Shown here one piece after another: positions 52,801 through 62,115 of a stretch of DNA of 64,000 bases. The stretch is taken from contig NZ_WVNW01000007.1 in NCBI RefSeq assembly GCF_013179285.1, forward strand, positions 1 to 64,000, written 5' to 3'. The DNA comes from Roseobacter sp. HKCCD6576-2. GTDB taxonomy: Bacteria; Pseudomonadota; Alphaproteobacteria; Rhodobacterales; Rhodobacteraceae. Numbering within the stretch: the stretch's first letter is position 1; the number at the start of each line of letters is the position of its first letter. A program made the translations under genes and the position numbers. Under the pieces are notes generated by a model, which worked only from the letters and a program-made list of their open reading frames with translations, was not told the origin of the DNA and ran no database searches.

Positions 52801-55800
52801 TCCGGCACCAATGGCGCGATCAGCTTTGGCGCGGTGACGATCACCGATGTGGGCGTGGGCACCACCCAGACCGGGATCGATTTCTCAGGCGCGACGTTGA
52901 GCGGGGCCTTCACGACGACATCGGTGGCGATCTCTGGCCCCGCCACGTCGAGTGACTCGATTGGCGTCAACCTGACGGGCTTGACCGGCAACCAGACGGT
53001 TGCACTTGGCGAGCAGGTCGCCGGTGGCGCGTCCAGCTCGATCACCGATCTGCATCGTGGCGTTGTCATCGACAGCACCGCCGCCGTCCAGTTCACCTTT
53101 GGTGATGGCGAAAGCGCAACCGACACCGGTTCCAGCATCGATGTGAACGGTTTGGCGGGGTCCTTTACCGTGGATGCGGGCGGCGGCACGCTTGGATCTT
53201 CGACCTTTAACTTCGTTGATGTGGTTATCGGGTCGGGCGATGTGGCGAACTTCCCGGTTGCTCCGACAACACCGGTCTTTGTCTCCACCGCAGGCGGCAC
53301 GATCACGGCGGGCACCAACGGGTTGAGCGCGGATGTTGTGACGATCAGCGTCGCCGATGCCGAAGCGCTGGCCGATACGGATCAGACCTTTGTCTTTGTC
53401 GGGGATGCGGGCGGCGCCATCGATATGAGTGGCGGCGGGACGGACGGCTTCACGCTGGACGCTGGCCAGAATATCATCGGCTTCGGCGGCAACACACCGA
53501 TTTCCTTCGGTCTGATCCAGCCTGTCAATATCACCGGCAATCTTGGCCCAGTGGGCGGCACCCTGACCGGCAACACCGTGACGGCAAGCAACAGTGTCGC
53601 CTTGGCAGACAGCGTGCTGACCCTTGTCGGGGCCGATGGCAGCATGGTCGGCGGGTTCGACATCGATGGGTCGGGGCTGGGTGGTTTTGCCGTCGACATC
53701 GGCGGTATCACGACCACACTGACGCTGGCCGACATTGCGGTGACCAATGTCGAGACGGGCACCAATGGTCTGAGTGTATCGAACTCAAGCGGTGATCTCG
53801 CCTTCAACAATGTCGATATCAGCGGCAATGGCGGCGTTGCATCTCTCAGCAACAACTCCGGCAATGTCACGTTTGACGCCAATTCGACGTTGAATTCGAC
53901 GACTGGCGCGACAACCGGCCTTACGGTGACCGGTCAAAGTGCGGGGACGGTAGCCTTCAACGGCGATGTGACGGTCAACGCGTCCAGCACGGCGCTTGGC
54001 GTCAACGTCACAAGCAACACCGGTGGGACGATCAGTTTTGCCGGTGATCTGGATATCGACACGGTCGGTGGCACGGGCTTCACCGCCACCGGTGGCGGCA
54101 CGATCAGTGTTACCGGCACGACGGCAAGTGTGACCAGCACGGCGGGTCAGGCCGTGAACCTTAACGGCATGACGGCGGGAATTACTTTCACCGATGTGAG
54201 TTCGACCGGGGGCACCAGTGGCATTGCGTTGGTCGGTACCGCCGGCAGCTTCCAGGTGTCCGGTGCAACGAATGTGAGTGCGCCCACGTCCCAGGGTATC
54301 GTGATCCTAAACAGCTCGGTCGATGCGTCATTCAATGGCACGACCAATGTGGAAAACGCAGCCTTAGATGGGGCGTCGCTGGTCAACAACACCGGCGATA
54401 TTGGCTTCGCGAATCTCACCATCGTCGACTCCGTCGGCCGGGGTCTCGATATCCGAGACGCGCAGGGCGACGTCACGATCGGCGGCGGATCTTACACCAA
54501 TAACGGTCCAGGTACCGGCTTCCCCGTCTTGATACAAAACCAGGCGGCGTCCAGCACGATCAGTTTCACGGATTTCGATATCACTGTGACAGCGCCCAGC
54601 AATGCCAATCCCGATGTGTTCACCATTCAGAACGCAGCCGGTACGATCAACGTCACGGGTGGCACCTGGCAAGCGACGAGCAGAGACCGGCTTGTCGATA
54701 TCAGCTCTGGCAGCGCGACAATTGTGATCGGCGCGACAATCCAGGGCGTCGGGGCCGCAGGAGCAACAGCAAGTGCTGTCGAGATCAGCAATGTGGCCGG
54801 CGGGTCGGTCACATTCAGCGGTCCGATCACCCAGTTGGGTAACGGATCCGCCGTTGAGTTGCGTGGCAATACAGGTGGCACGTTTGGCTTCGAAGGCTTG
54901 GTCAGTGCCACGAATGTCACCAACACGGACACGCCAATCGATCTGACCAATAATGGCGGCGCGACGATCACCTTCTCTGGTGGGATCGACCTTACCACCG
55001 GCGCGGCCACTGGCTTCAATGCCAGCGGCGGTGGCACGATCAATCTGAGCGGGACTACCGCCAGCGTCACGACCACCGCGGGCACGGGCGTATCCCTCGA
55101 TGGTGTGACGGCAAATACAACTTTCACCTCGATTGATGCTGCGGGCGGCGCAAACGGCGTTTCCCTCAATGGCGTCAGCGGCAGTTTCGCAGTGACCGGA
55201 ACAACGACGATCAACGGCTCAACGGGCGCGGGCATCAGCCTGACATCGACGGGCGCCGCCGTCAGCTTCGGTCAGACCAGCATCACCAACCCCGGCACGA
55301 GCGGGGTGGACCTGAACGGTACGATCAGTGGCACAGTCAGCTTTGCCGACCTCAACATCGCACTTCAGGCGGACAACACGGTTGGGATCGATGCCAATGG
55401 CGCCATCCTCAATGCCAATGTCACCGCGACCGATTTCGATCTAACCTCGACCAGCGCCACCGGCACGATTGGCGTGGACCTGTCGGGCACGACCGGAACG
55501 GGCACGATCCGTCTTGGGGATACAGACGTGAATGGCGAAAGCGCCCGCATTGCCGGGGTGAACGAGGGCGTTCTCTTCTCGGCCACAACCAACACGACCC
55601 TTGTCTTCGGCGATGGTGAGTTGATCACCGATGCGGGCTCGTCGATCACGGCCACGACTGCGATTGCAGGCACGCTGCCGACCAATGGCAGCTACAACTT
55701 CCTGGATGTCGGCGTGCTGACCGGCAATACCAGCGGATTGAGCGGCCCATCGGTCTTCTTCGCGTCGCAAACGGCGCAAGGCACGGGCGACGGCAGTTCG

Positions 55801-58800
55801 GTGGCCAATGCCGGGACGCTCACCGCGGCCGGTGCGGCGGCAAATATCGATGCCGTGATCTTGGTTGATACCGATCTTGATACCAATGTCGAAACCGTCA
55901 CCTTGGGCGCGACCGGCTTCGTGCTGGATGACGGGCAGGTGATTGTCTCGCTGACAGGCGGCGGTTCCATTGATCTGACAACACTCGGCGTCACCGCGGC
56001 TGGTGCACCGGCAAGCTTCCAGTTCAATCCGACAGTGGTGAGCGGCGGATCGACGGTCTCGGTCTCGGTCGCTCAAGTTGACAGCGCGCATCTGCTCGTG
56101 ACCTCTGTAGACGGGGCAGGAACGATCCAGTTTGCTGGGGCGGGTGCCGTGTCCGGCCTGACCGTTGCAAATACGGGTGCCGGGAACGGCATTGATGTCG
56201 ACCTGTCCAGCGCTCAGCCGGTGATCCTAAGTAACAACACGGTCACAACCAACACCGGCACCGCCTTCTTCATCAATACCGGCGGTTCCCTAACGGTCAC
56301 CGGTTCCGGCAATACCGCCGTCGCAACCTCCGGCAGCGGCCTCTTTATGGGGAGCGTCACCATCGGCGCGGCGGGTCTGGGCTTTGACACTATCACCTCG
56401 ACCAATGCAGCAGGGCGCGGCATCAACCTGATTTCTCTGACAGGTGGCACGCTCAGTATCGAGACCGCAACGATCACCACCCCGAGCGATCGCGGCGTGT
56501 TCATTTCCGGTGGCTCCGCGTCCTACAGTATCGGCACCAGTGCAGGCGGTCTTGTGATCGATGGGGCCGGCACGACGGGCCTTGAGGTTCGCTCGACCAC
56601 AGGCGGCACGATCAATGTCGGAACCGGGGCCAGTTCGGGCGGCGTCCAAATTGGAGCGTCCACCGCCGTTGGCGAGCAAGCGATTTTCGTCAGGGATGCC
56701 GCCGGGACGATCAATATCGGTAACAGCACGACGCAATCAGTGCTGGCCGGCGGTGCGTCGTCGAGTTTGTTGGAGGCGGTTCGGCTGATCGGCAACAGTG
56801 CCGACATCACCATGACCAGCCTGGATATCAATCAGGCTGGCACCAGTAGTAGCGGCACCGGCCTAGCCGCCTCCACCAATGCCGGCAGCTTCACGCTGAA
56901 CGGCACCAACACCATTGATGGCTTTGGTGGAGAAGGTCTCCTCATCGTGGGCAGCGATGCCAGCATATCGAATGTCACCATCGGTGCGTCGCTAGGCGCC
57001 AATACCAACGCTCTCCGTGTCATCGACAGCGGCCAGGCGATCGAGGTCTCCCTCGACAACGTTACCATCGCCGATGCGACCGGCCAGGGCATCGTCGTGG
57101 ATGGCAGCGGTGCGGGTTCGGTGACGATCACCTCCTTCTCGAACAATACCGTGACCGATGCGAGCGCGGGCGGGGTGCTGTTCAACGACGTGACCTTCGA
57201 CAGCGACACGGGCACCGTTGGCAATCAGACTGTCGCCTTCGGCACGCTGACCATCGGAACCCTGGGCGATCGGGTGGAGGGCCCTGGCGTCAGATTCTTC
57301 GATCCGACCGGCGATGTCTCCATCGCGACGCTCAACGTGTTCAACAATGGTTCGACGGGCTTCCTGGTCGATACCAAGGGCGGTGGCACCACGTTCAACC
57401 TGAACACCGGGGCGGGTGTCGTCGACACGACAAATGGCACGGCGCTGTTCCTCGATCCGCTGACCGGCGGCGTGACGCTCAGCAGCGTGAGCTCGACAGG
57501 AGCCGGCACAAATGGCGGTGTCTTCATCGATCAGTTCGACGCAGACGGCGGCGCCGGCGATACGGCGCTGTTGATCGGCATGCTGAACATCTCGGGGTCG
57601 AGTGGCACCGGCCTGCAAATCCAGGACTCCACCGGCGTCTTCACCTTCGGCAACACGACCATCGACAACAGAAGTGCAACCGGTGGCGCCGTTGCGATCA
57701 GCCAGGCGGCAGGCGACGCCACGACCGTGAGTTTCACCGGCGACCTGGATATTGATGTCAACGATAGTACGGGCTTCTCCGCGGTTCGGGGGGCCGGCAC
57801 ATCCTTGGCGGTCAATGTGGCCACCGCCGGGGCTGCAACGATCACCAGCTTTGGGAATGGGTCGGCGTTGAGTATTGATGGCGTGGCTCTTGACGCGTCT
57901 TTTGACACGATTAACGGCGTCGTGTCGGTGTTGAGCAGCAATTCTATGGTGCGTGTGGCGAACTCGACCGGTACCCTGAGCATTGGCGGCGGCACCATCA
58001 TTGTGAGTGGCGCCCGGCAAGCCTTCGACCTCAGCGGCAACAACATGACCTTCTCTGCCGGAAACGTCGTGGAATCGTTCGGGGCGACGGGTTTCCTTCT
58101 GAATATGACGGGCAATACCGGCGGCACCTATACATTCTCGGGGCCTTTCAACGACTCAGATTCTGGTGACAATGACGCGGGTGGCCTGTTCTTCTCGGGC
58201 AACACGGGCGGCACGACGCAATTTAACAACAATGTCGAAATCCGCACGACCAACGCGCCTGGCTTGGATATTACCAACAACGCGGCTCATGCGATCCGCT
58301 TCGTCGGCACCGAGACGCTCATTGACACCGATGGGATCCTGACGGTCGAGATCACCGGCGGCGCGACAGTGAGCTTCGACTCGACCACCGTGAACCAGAT
58401 TACAAATGACAGCGGCCGGGGGGTCGTGATCAATGGCGGCGGCGTTGTGACGCTAACAGGCGGCATTGATGTCCAAACCAATTCGGGCGGTGCCGCGCTG
58501 CAAATGACGGGCGTGACTGTCGGCGCGGGCGGGATTGCCTTGGGCAACGTCTCCTCCAATTTGAGCACCTTCGGCATTCAAATCTCAAATGTGGCTGGCG
58601 GAGACATCACCATCGCCGAAGGGGCTATCACAGGTATCAGTGGCGGCGGTATCGGCGTCGATCTTGACGCTCTTGGCAGCAATTTCAGCTATGGCGGGAC
58701 GATCACGAATCCAGCCAACACCCGGTCTGTCCAAGTTACGAACTCGGGCGGCACCTCGGCCAACACGATCACCTTCTCGGGCGCGATCAGCGACTCCGGC

Positions 58801-60363
58801 ACCGGTATCTTCTTGGATAACAACGATCAAAATGCCGGGGCCACGATAAACTTGACTGGTGGGGTAACGCTCAACACCGGCGGTATCTCGGCGTTCCGGG
58901 CCTTTAACGGCGGTACTGTGAATGTGACCGGTACGAGCAACACGGCGACGTCCACAACCGGCACGACGGTACGGATTGAGAACACCACCATCGGTGGTAG
59001 TGGCGTGACATTCCAATCGGTATCGGCCAATGGCGCGGCAAATGGGATTGTGTTGAGCAATACCGGCGCAGGCGCCTTCACGGTGACAGGAATCGGGTCC
59101 ACCGCCGGGTCGGGTGGCACGATTCAGAACACGACGGGTGCCGGCCTTTTGTTGAGCAATGCGCAGAATGTCTCAATCAGCAATCTGAACATCCGGGATA
59201 CCGGTTCACACGGTATTCAGGGCATCACGGTCACCAATCTCGATCTGACGAATGTGACCATCGATGATGCTGGCAATGCGGTGAATGAGCATGGGATCAA
59301 CATCCAGAACCTGCTTGGCACGGTTTCGGGAGGCGCTAACAGTGTGTTCACTGGGGTGACTGTCACCGACGCATCGGGCAACGGTATCTTTGTTCGGAAC
59401 TCTTCGGCCACCGCGCCGGGCAACGCGGCAAATGCGGATAGCCTAATCATCATCGACAGCGTTATTGCACGCAGTGCGGTGAACGGGGTTCTGGTTGAAA
59501 ACACCATTGGCGGAACCGGCAATCTGGCACTCACGATTACCGGGTCGACATTAGACGACAACGCTTCTTCCGGGATCGCGACCAATGCCAATGCCGGTAT
59601 CCTTCAAGCGACAATCGGGGGAAGCGGTGCGGGGCTTGCCAATGACATCGGGGTTGCATCCGGAACGCAGAACAACGGCGTCTCCGGCGGAGCGACGACG
59701 ACGGGTCGACTGATCGTGGATGTTGTCGGGAATACAATTACGACGAATGATGACGGGTTGGGTGCCGGTGGCGTGGGCGTTGCCTCCTTCGACAACGCTC
59801 AGATCACAGTGACCATTCAGAGTAACACGATCACCTCGCTGACACCGGCTGTTGGCAGCCCAGGCGGCACAGCAGTGGGCGGAATCTCGGTGATCAATCA
59901 GGGGAGCGGATCCAACACGGTTCTGATCGACAACAACACCATCATGATCGTCGATGGGTTCGGCATTATCGCGAATGCTCAGGGCGGCGGCACCGGGGAT
60001 ATCGACTTCACCATTACCAACAATGATATCTCGGTCACCGGCGCCGACATTGTGAACACCAGCATCAGCGTCGAAAACACCGGAAGCGGTGGTCAGTCGC
60101 TGTGCTTGAACATAACCGGGAATACATTGGCGACTGCGCCGGGTTCAAATTTCGACATCGTCTTGAACAACACCAATGCGGGCAATGTGTTCCAGGTGCA
60201 GGGCTTGGCGGCGGCCGATAGTGCCGCACCAGACTTTGCCGCGAACTCGCAGCCGGTCGAAATCCTGATCAATGGCAACCAGAGCAGCTCGCCTCTGGGC
60301 ACAATCGTGAATCCGATTGAATCAGTTGGATCATTTACGGTTGGCACATGTTCCACGCCATAA
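49867..60363 (+). CDS. giant inverse autotransporter adhesin with beta-helix passenger
   Basis: A 3,498-residue surface protein in one uninterrupted frame. Residues 1-39 form an extended signal (basic MKRRRIAS, hydrophobic LLSLTVFLTAHGQA). Residues about 90-310 are an inverse autotransporter (intimin-like) barrel: GSLRFFIPAIQYDNSLVFFD, VGIGYRQILRNGVFG, GYYNFGENGDRFEGGSIGLG, LRLDIPLGQRG; a linker follows with RSLTDLNREITRGAQ. From about 400 to the end runs a Gly/Thr/Ser/Asn-rich right-handed beta-helix with recurring TFSGxIxDxGxGI and GGTINxTGT modules. No C-terminal anchor; the barrel should hold the N-terminus in the outer membrane and push the passenger out. ATG 49867 is preferred over an upstream TTG. 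Ligand unknown. Confidence 0.88.
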   Translation: MKRRRIASLACFRSSTILRSGLLSLTVFLTAHGQAVGQGFDRTLPTAVVDRYLVSQGQPSTSGVNGGLAMVSRWAPRASGGVQTTSSGVQSGSLRFFIPAIQYDNSLVFFDLRGQFGSGSARQGSVGIGYRQILRNGVFGREAIVGLNAFVDVLESQNDETYVQGSLGAELITERFDLFANYYLSGEDANSLTNQALSGVIVQGTQIVNQSGTRSSVERSYSGLDLAASLKFPLSDDTLFRLNGGYYNFGENGDRFEGGSIGLGVDFDNPFGIDGGRFSIGAEHRDDSRRGGDTVAFLRLDIPLGQRGRRGGSDRSLTDLNREITRGAQRRDWIFTDLEEVDNVTATQLTDVGSGEGLNAYFVAAADLGAGDCTSDAAACTFAGAQADAEAGAGDIFIVVDGAGAIGSVLTLGADRQQLVGGGDTGAATVQLSDAAASVLTLSGLGGRPTIAGVDVGSFGGVTVSGISTSGPTALSATGFTEDLTIDNLQANGGGINLVGSSGATATISNSTLNGGAGAALTASSTTAGGLLLNVSDTTASTTGAGPAIDVSGTNAGDLVVTGFADNTVTGTGGVSFDNVTFDADGNPGNGISQVSGGNLTIGSVGSPVTGVGLNLNEVLGDLAFGTLNITNTGGAGLFVRDDAGKLGSFALSNTGGTINTTGGTAVDIDPVTLNMTLDTVNASGGAHGVLLDTATGTFNVTGGAITGTTTAGLAITNSDINVNFGATITNTVGQSFSFTDNSGGTVNVTGAIADTGSGIDISDNSGGTVTVSDADIGTVGDPMTTSALTVATNTGGSFTFTQFDSVSAGGNAVSIINNTAGASIAITDGTIIQDNGSGAPVAGDALRVTGGAATVDIGADIIKSGDDGAAVVVDSTGGTTTISGTITQTGAAPGGILVQNSTGGAVNFTGSAISLTGSGINLVNNAGAVSFETGTSVQITDRPGNGISLSGNAGSVSFGGPVSIDMGTDTNAAGIDVSGTNGAISFGAVTITDVGVGTTQTGIDFSGATLSGAFTTTSVAISGPATSSDSIGVNLTGLTGNQTVALGEQVAGGASSSITDLHRGVVIDSTAAVQFTFGDGESATDTGSSIDVNGLAGSFTVDAGGGTLGSSTFNFVDVVIGSGDVANFPVAPTTPVFVSTAGGTITAGTNGLSADVVTISVADAEALADTDQTFVFVGDAGGAIDMSGGGTDGFTLDAGQNIIGFGGNTPISFGLIQPVNITGNLGPVGGTLTGNTVTASNSVALADSVLTLVGADGSMVGGFDIDGSGLGGFAVDIGGITTTLTLADIAVTNVETGTNGLSVSNSSGDLAFNNVDISGNGGVASLSNNSGNVTFDANSTLNSTTGATTGLTVTGQSAGTVAFNGDVTVNASSTALGVNVTSNTGGTISFAGDLDIDTVGGTGFTATGGGTISVTGTTASVTSTAGQAVNLNGMTAGITFTDVSSTGGTSGIALVGTAGSFQVSGATNVSAPTSQGIVILNSSVDASFNGTTNVENAALDGASLVNNTGDIGFANLTIVDSVGRGLDIRDAQGDVTIGGGSYTNNGPGTGFPVLIQNQAASSTISFTDFDITVTAPSNANPDVFTIQNAAGTINVTGGTWQATSRDRLVDISSGSATIVIGATIQGVGAAGATASAVEISNVAGGSVTFSGPITQLGNGSAVELRGNTGGTFGFEGLVSATNVTNTDTPIDLTNNGGATITFSGGIDLTTGAATGFNASGGGTINLSGTTASVTTTAGTGVSLDGVTANTTFTSIDAAGGANGVSLNGVSGSFAVTGTTTINGSTGAGISLTSTGAAVSFGQTSITNPGTSGVDLNGTISGTVSFADLNIALQADNTVGIDANGAILNANVTATDFDLTSTSATGTIGVDLSGTTGTGTIRLGDTDVNGESARIAGVNEGVLFSATTNTTLVFGDGELITDAGSSITATTAIAGTLPTNGSYNFLDVGVLTGNTSGLSGPSVFFASQTAQGTGDGSSVANAGTLTAAGAAANIDAVILVDTDLDTNVETVTLGATGFVLDDGQVIVSLTGGGSIDLTTLGVTAAGAPASFQFNPTVVSGGSTVSVSVAQVDSAHLLVTSVDGAGTIQFAGAGAVSGLTVANTGAGNGIDVDLSSAQPVILSNNTVTTNTGTAFFINTGGSLTVTGSGNTAVATSGSGLFMGSVTIGAAGLGFDTITSTNAAGRGINLISLTGGTLSIETATITTPSDRGVFISGGSASYSIGTSAGGLVIDGAGTTGLEVRSTTGGTINVGTGASSGGVQIGASTAVGEQAIFVRDAAGTINIGNSTTQSVLAGGASSSLLEAVRLIGNSADITMTSLDINQAGTSSSGTGLAASTNAGSFTLNGTNTIDGFGGEGLLIVGSDASISNVTIGASLGANTNALRVIDSGQAIEVSLDNVTIADATGQGIVVDGSGAGSVTITSFSNNTVTDASAGGVLFNDVTFDSDTGTVGNQTVAFGTLTIGTLGDRVEGPGVRFFDPTGDVSIATLNVFNNGSTGFLVDTKGGGTTFNLNTGAGVVDTTNGTALFLDPLTGGVTLSSVSSTGAGTNGGVFIDQFDADGGAGDTALLIGMLNISGSSGTGLQIQDSTGVFTFGNTTIDNRSATGGAVAISQAAGDATTVSFTGDLDIDVNDSTGFSAVRGAGTSLAVNVATAGAATITSFGNGSALSIDGVALDASFDTINGVVSVLSSNSMVRVANSTGTLSIGGGTIIVSGARQAFDLSGNNMTFSAGNVVESFGATGFLLNMTGNTGGTYTFSGPFNDSDSGDNDAGGLFFSGNTGGTTQFNNNVEIRTTNAPGLDITNNAAHAIRFVGTETLIDTDGILTVEITGGATVSFDSTTVNQITNDSGRGVVINGGGVVTLTGGIDVQTNSGGAALQMTGVTVGAGGIALGNVSSNLSTFGIQISNVAGGDITIAEGAITGISGGGIGVDLDALGSNFSYGGTITNPANTRSVQVTNSGGTSANTITFSGAISDSGTGIFLDNNDQNAGATINLTGGVTLNTGGISAFRAFNGGTVNVTGTSNTATSTTGTTVRIENTTIGGSGVTFQSVSANGAANGIVLSNTGAGAFTVTGIGSTAGSGGTIQNTTGAGLLLSNAQNVSISNLNIRDTGSHGIQGITVTNLDLTNVTIDDAGNAVNEHGINIQNLLGTVSGGANSVFTGVTVTDASGNGIFVRNSSATAPGNAANADSLIIIDSVIARSAVNGVLVENTIGGTGNLALTITGSTLDDNASSGIATNANAGILQATIGGSGAGLANDIGVASGTQNNGVSGGATTTGRLIVDVVGNTITTNDDGLGAGGVGVASFDNAQITVTIQSNTITSLTPAVGSPGGTAVGGISVINQGSGSNTVLIDNNTIMIVDGFGIIANAQGGGTGDIDFTITNNDISVTGADIVNTSISVENTGSGGQSLCLNITGNTLATAPGSNFDIVLNNTNAGNVFQVQGLAAADSAAPDFAANSQPVEILINGNQSSSPLGTIVNPIESVGSFTVGTCSTP

Positions 60364-60487
60364 GAGCCAATCCGCCATACCAGATATCTCTTGCGGGTCG
60401 AGAGTGCGTCCCGTAGCCTTTCCCTTAGGTCAATTGGTTAATTCCAAGCTTTCAATAAGAAACCGGCAAATAATACAGGAGGGGATG

Positions 60488-61003
60488 GTGTCAGAACCTT
60501 TTTTGGCGGAGGTCCGCATTGTTGGCTTCAATTTCGCGCCAAGAGGATGGGCGTTTTGCGATGGGCAGATCCTTCCCATTAATCAGAACCAGTCTTTGTA
60601 TTCCCTTTTAGGGACAACCTATGGCGGTGACGGGCGGACGAGTTTTGCGCTGCCGGACATGCGAGGCCGTACGCCCATCCATGTGGGACGTTCAAATGGC
60701 GGCGAAGATCATCGGCTTGGCCAGAAAAGCGGTGAAGAAACCCACACGATCTCAAGCGCCGAGATGCCGTCACATAATCATCTTTTCGTCGGCGCGACCG
60801 CTAATGTCACAACCCCGGACCCGCCGAATGCTTTGCTAGGGACAAATACCGGAAACCCCTATCATGAACCGGATACGCTTGTGACGATGAATACCAATTC
60901 GGTCACCAATGTCGGGGGCGGCCAAGGGCATAATAATATGATGCCCTATTTGGCACTCAATTTCTGCATTGCCCTTCGGGGCTTGTTCCCGTCGCGGAAT
61001 TAG
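60488..61003 (+). CDS. phage-tail-collar (MdpB-like) protein 1
   Basis: A 171-residue protein. Residues 5-60 are the Tail_Collar domain (NFAPRGWAFCDGQILPINQN, then GGDGRTSFALPDMRGRTPIH); the C-terminal half holds a variable loop region with Asn/Thr/Gly and ends NFCIALRGLFPSRN. GTG 60488 is chosen because AGGAGG is 5 nt upstream and it gives the MSEPF start shared by its two neighbours; ATG 60485 is too close to that site. No signal peptide. First of three tandem paralogs after the adhesin. Confidence 0.88.
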   Translation: MSEPFLAEVRIVGFNFAPRGWAFCDGQILPINQNQSLYSLLGTTYGGDGRTSFALPDMRGRTPIHVGRSNGGEDHRLGQKSGEETHTISSAEMPSHNHLFVGATANVTTPDPPNALLGTNTGNPYHEPDTLVTMNTNSVTNVGGGQGHNNMMPYLALNFCIALRGLFPSRN

Positions 61004-61012
61004 GAGGCCGAG

Positions 61013-61543
61013 ATGTCAGAACCATTTGTAGGGGAAATTCGCATGTTCGCCGGCAATTTCGCTCCACGCGGATGGGCGTTTTGCGATGGTCAACTTTTGG
61101 CGGTAAGCCAGAACGATGCGCTGTTTTCCCTTTTGGGAACCATCTATGGCGGGGATGGCCGTACCACATTCGGCTTGCCCGATCTGCGCGGACGCGTGCC
61201 GGTCCATGCGGGTTCGGGGCCAGGGCTCAGCCAGCGGCGTCTTGGATCGAAGGCCGGGGCGGAAAACGTCACGCTGACGGTTAACCAGCTTCCTCCGCAT
61301 CGCCATGATTTACGCGCGTCGTCGTCGATCGGGAACGCCAGTAGCGTGTCAGCACACGTGTTGGCGCGCGTGACGGCTGGCAACCTTTACTACGAAGTTG
61401 GGCAAACGATGCCGCCCGCCGCGGCGCTGGCGCAGCAATCGATGACGGATATTGGCGGTAGCCGGAGTCATACGAACCTGCAGCCCTTTCTGTGTATCAA
61501 CTACATCATTGCCCTTTTCGGCATTTATCCCAGCAGAACCTAG
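61013..61543 (+). CDS. phage-tail-collar (MdpB-like) protein 2
   Basis: A 176-residue paralog of its neighbours, starting MSEPFVGEIRMFAGNFAPRG behind TAGGAGG, 9 nt after protein 1. The collar core (GGDGRTTFGLPDLRGRVPVH) is conserved, followed by GPGLSQRRLGSKAG, a PPHRHD metal-like His motif and a divergent loop (ASSSIGNASSVSAHVLARV). It ends NYIIALFGIYPSRT. No other phage genes are present. Confidence 0.9.
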   Translation: MSEPFVGEIRMFAGNFAPRGWAFCDGQLLAVSQNDALFSLLGTIYGGDGRTTFGLPDLRGRVPVHAGSGPGLSQRRLGSKAGAENVTLTVNQLPPHRHDLRASSSIGNASSVSAHVLARVTAGNLYYEVGQTMPPAAALAQQSMTDIGGSRSHTNLQPFLCINYIIALFGIYPSRT

Positions 61544-61552
61544 GAGGCGATC

Positions 61553-62092
61553 ATGTCAGAACCTTTTGTCGCCGAGATCCGAATTTTTGCGGGAAATTTT
61601 GCGCCGCGCGGATGGGCTTTCTGCAATGGACAGCTTTTGCCCATTTCGCAGAACGCCGCGCTGTTTTCCTTAATCGGGACGACCTATGGCGGGGACGGAC
61701 GGTCAACCACCGCACTCCCCAATTTGCAGGGGCGTGCGGCGATGCATCCAGGCCGCGGACCCGGGCTTACCTCACGCCGATTGGGCCAGCGCGGCGGTTC
61801 CGAGCAGGTTTCATTATCCGAAGCGCAGATGCCAAACCACAAACATAGTGTGCAAGCGATCTCTCGCAACCAGTTCGTTCAGGGTAACTCACTGGACCCG
61901 GCGGGGAACTTTGTCGCCGGGCCCCAGACAGGGAATGCATTTGTACCGACCGACCCCATGCCCGGTACCGTATTATTCGCTGACGCGGCGCTCACATCGG
62001 CCGGTGGTTCACAACCTCACAACAACATGCAGCCATTCCTTGCGATAAATTTCATCATCGCACTGGTTGGTCTGTATCCGTCACGAAGCTGA
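61553..62092 (+). CDS. phage-tail-collar (MdpB-like) protein 3
   Basis: A 179-residue third paralog (MSEPFVAEIRIFAGNFAPRG), 9 nt after protein 2 with an identical TAGGAGGCGA ribosome site. Core GGDGRSTTALPNLQGRAAMH, GPGLTSRRLGQRGG and a PNHKHS His motif; variable loop QAISRNQFVQGNSLDPAGNF. It ends NFIIALVGLYPSRS. Proteins 2 and 3 are closer to each other than to protein 1. Confidence 0.9.
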   Translation: MSEPFVAEIRIFAGNFAPRGWAFCNGQLLPISQNAALFSLIGTTYGGDGRSTTALPNLQGRAAMHPGRGPGLTSRRLGQRGGSEQVSLSEAQMPNHKHSVQAISRNQFVQGNSLDPAGNFVAGPQTGNAFVPTDPMPGTVLFADAALTSAGGSQPHNNMQPFLAINFIIALVGLYPSRS

Positions 62093-62115
62093 TCTGTAGG
62101 GAAGGGAATGCCGCC

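Noticed and set aside
51300-59300. Repeats in the adhesin gene taken as CRISPR-like or satellite DNA
   Set aside because: They are irregular in length, stay in frame and encode a continuous beta-helix; no fixed repeat-spacer unit.
50604-60356. Long minus-strand open frames opposite the giant adhesin, for example 50604-52061 and 52068-53318
   Set aside because: They are Pro/Val/Ala-rich mirror images of the Gly/Thr repeats, lack ribosome sites and domains, and change frame repeatedly. They come from codon bias of the real gene.
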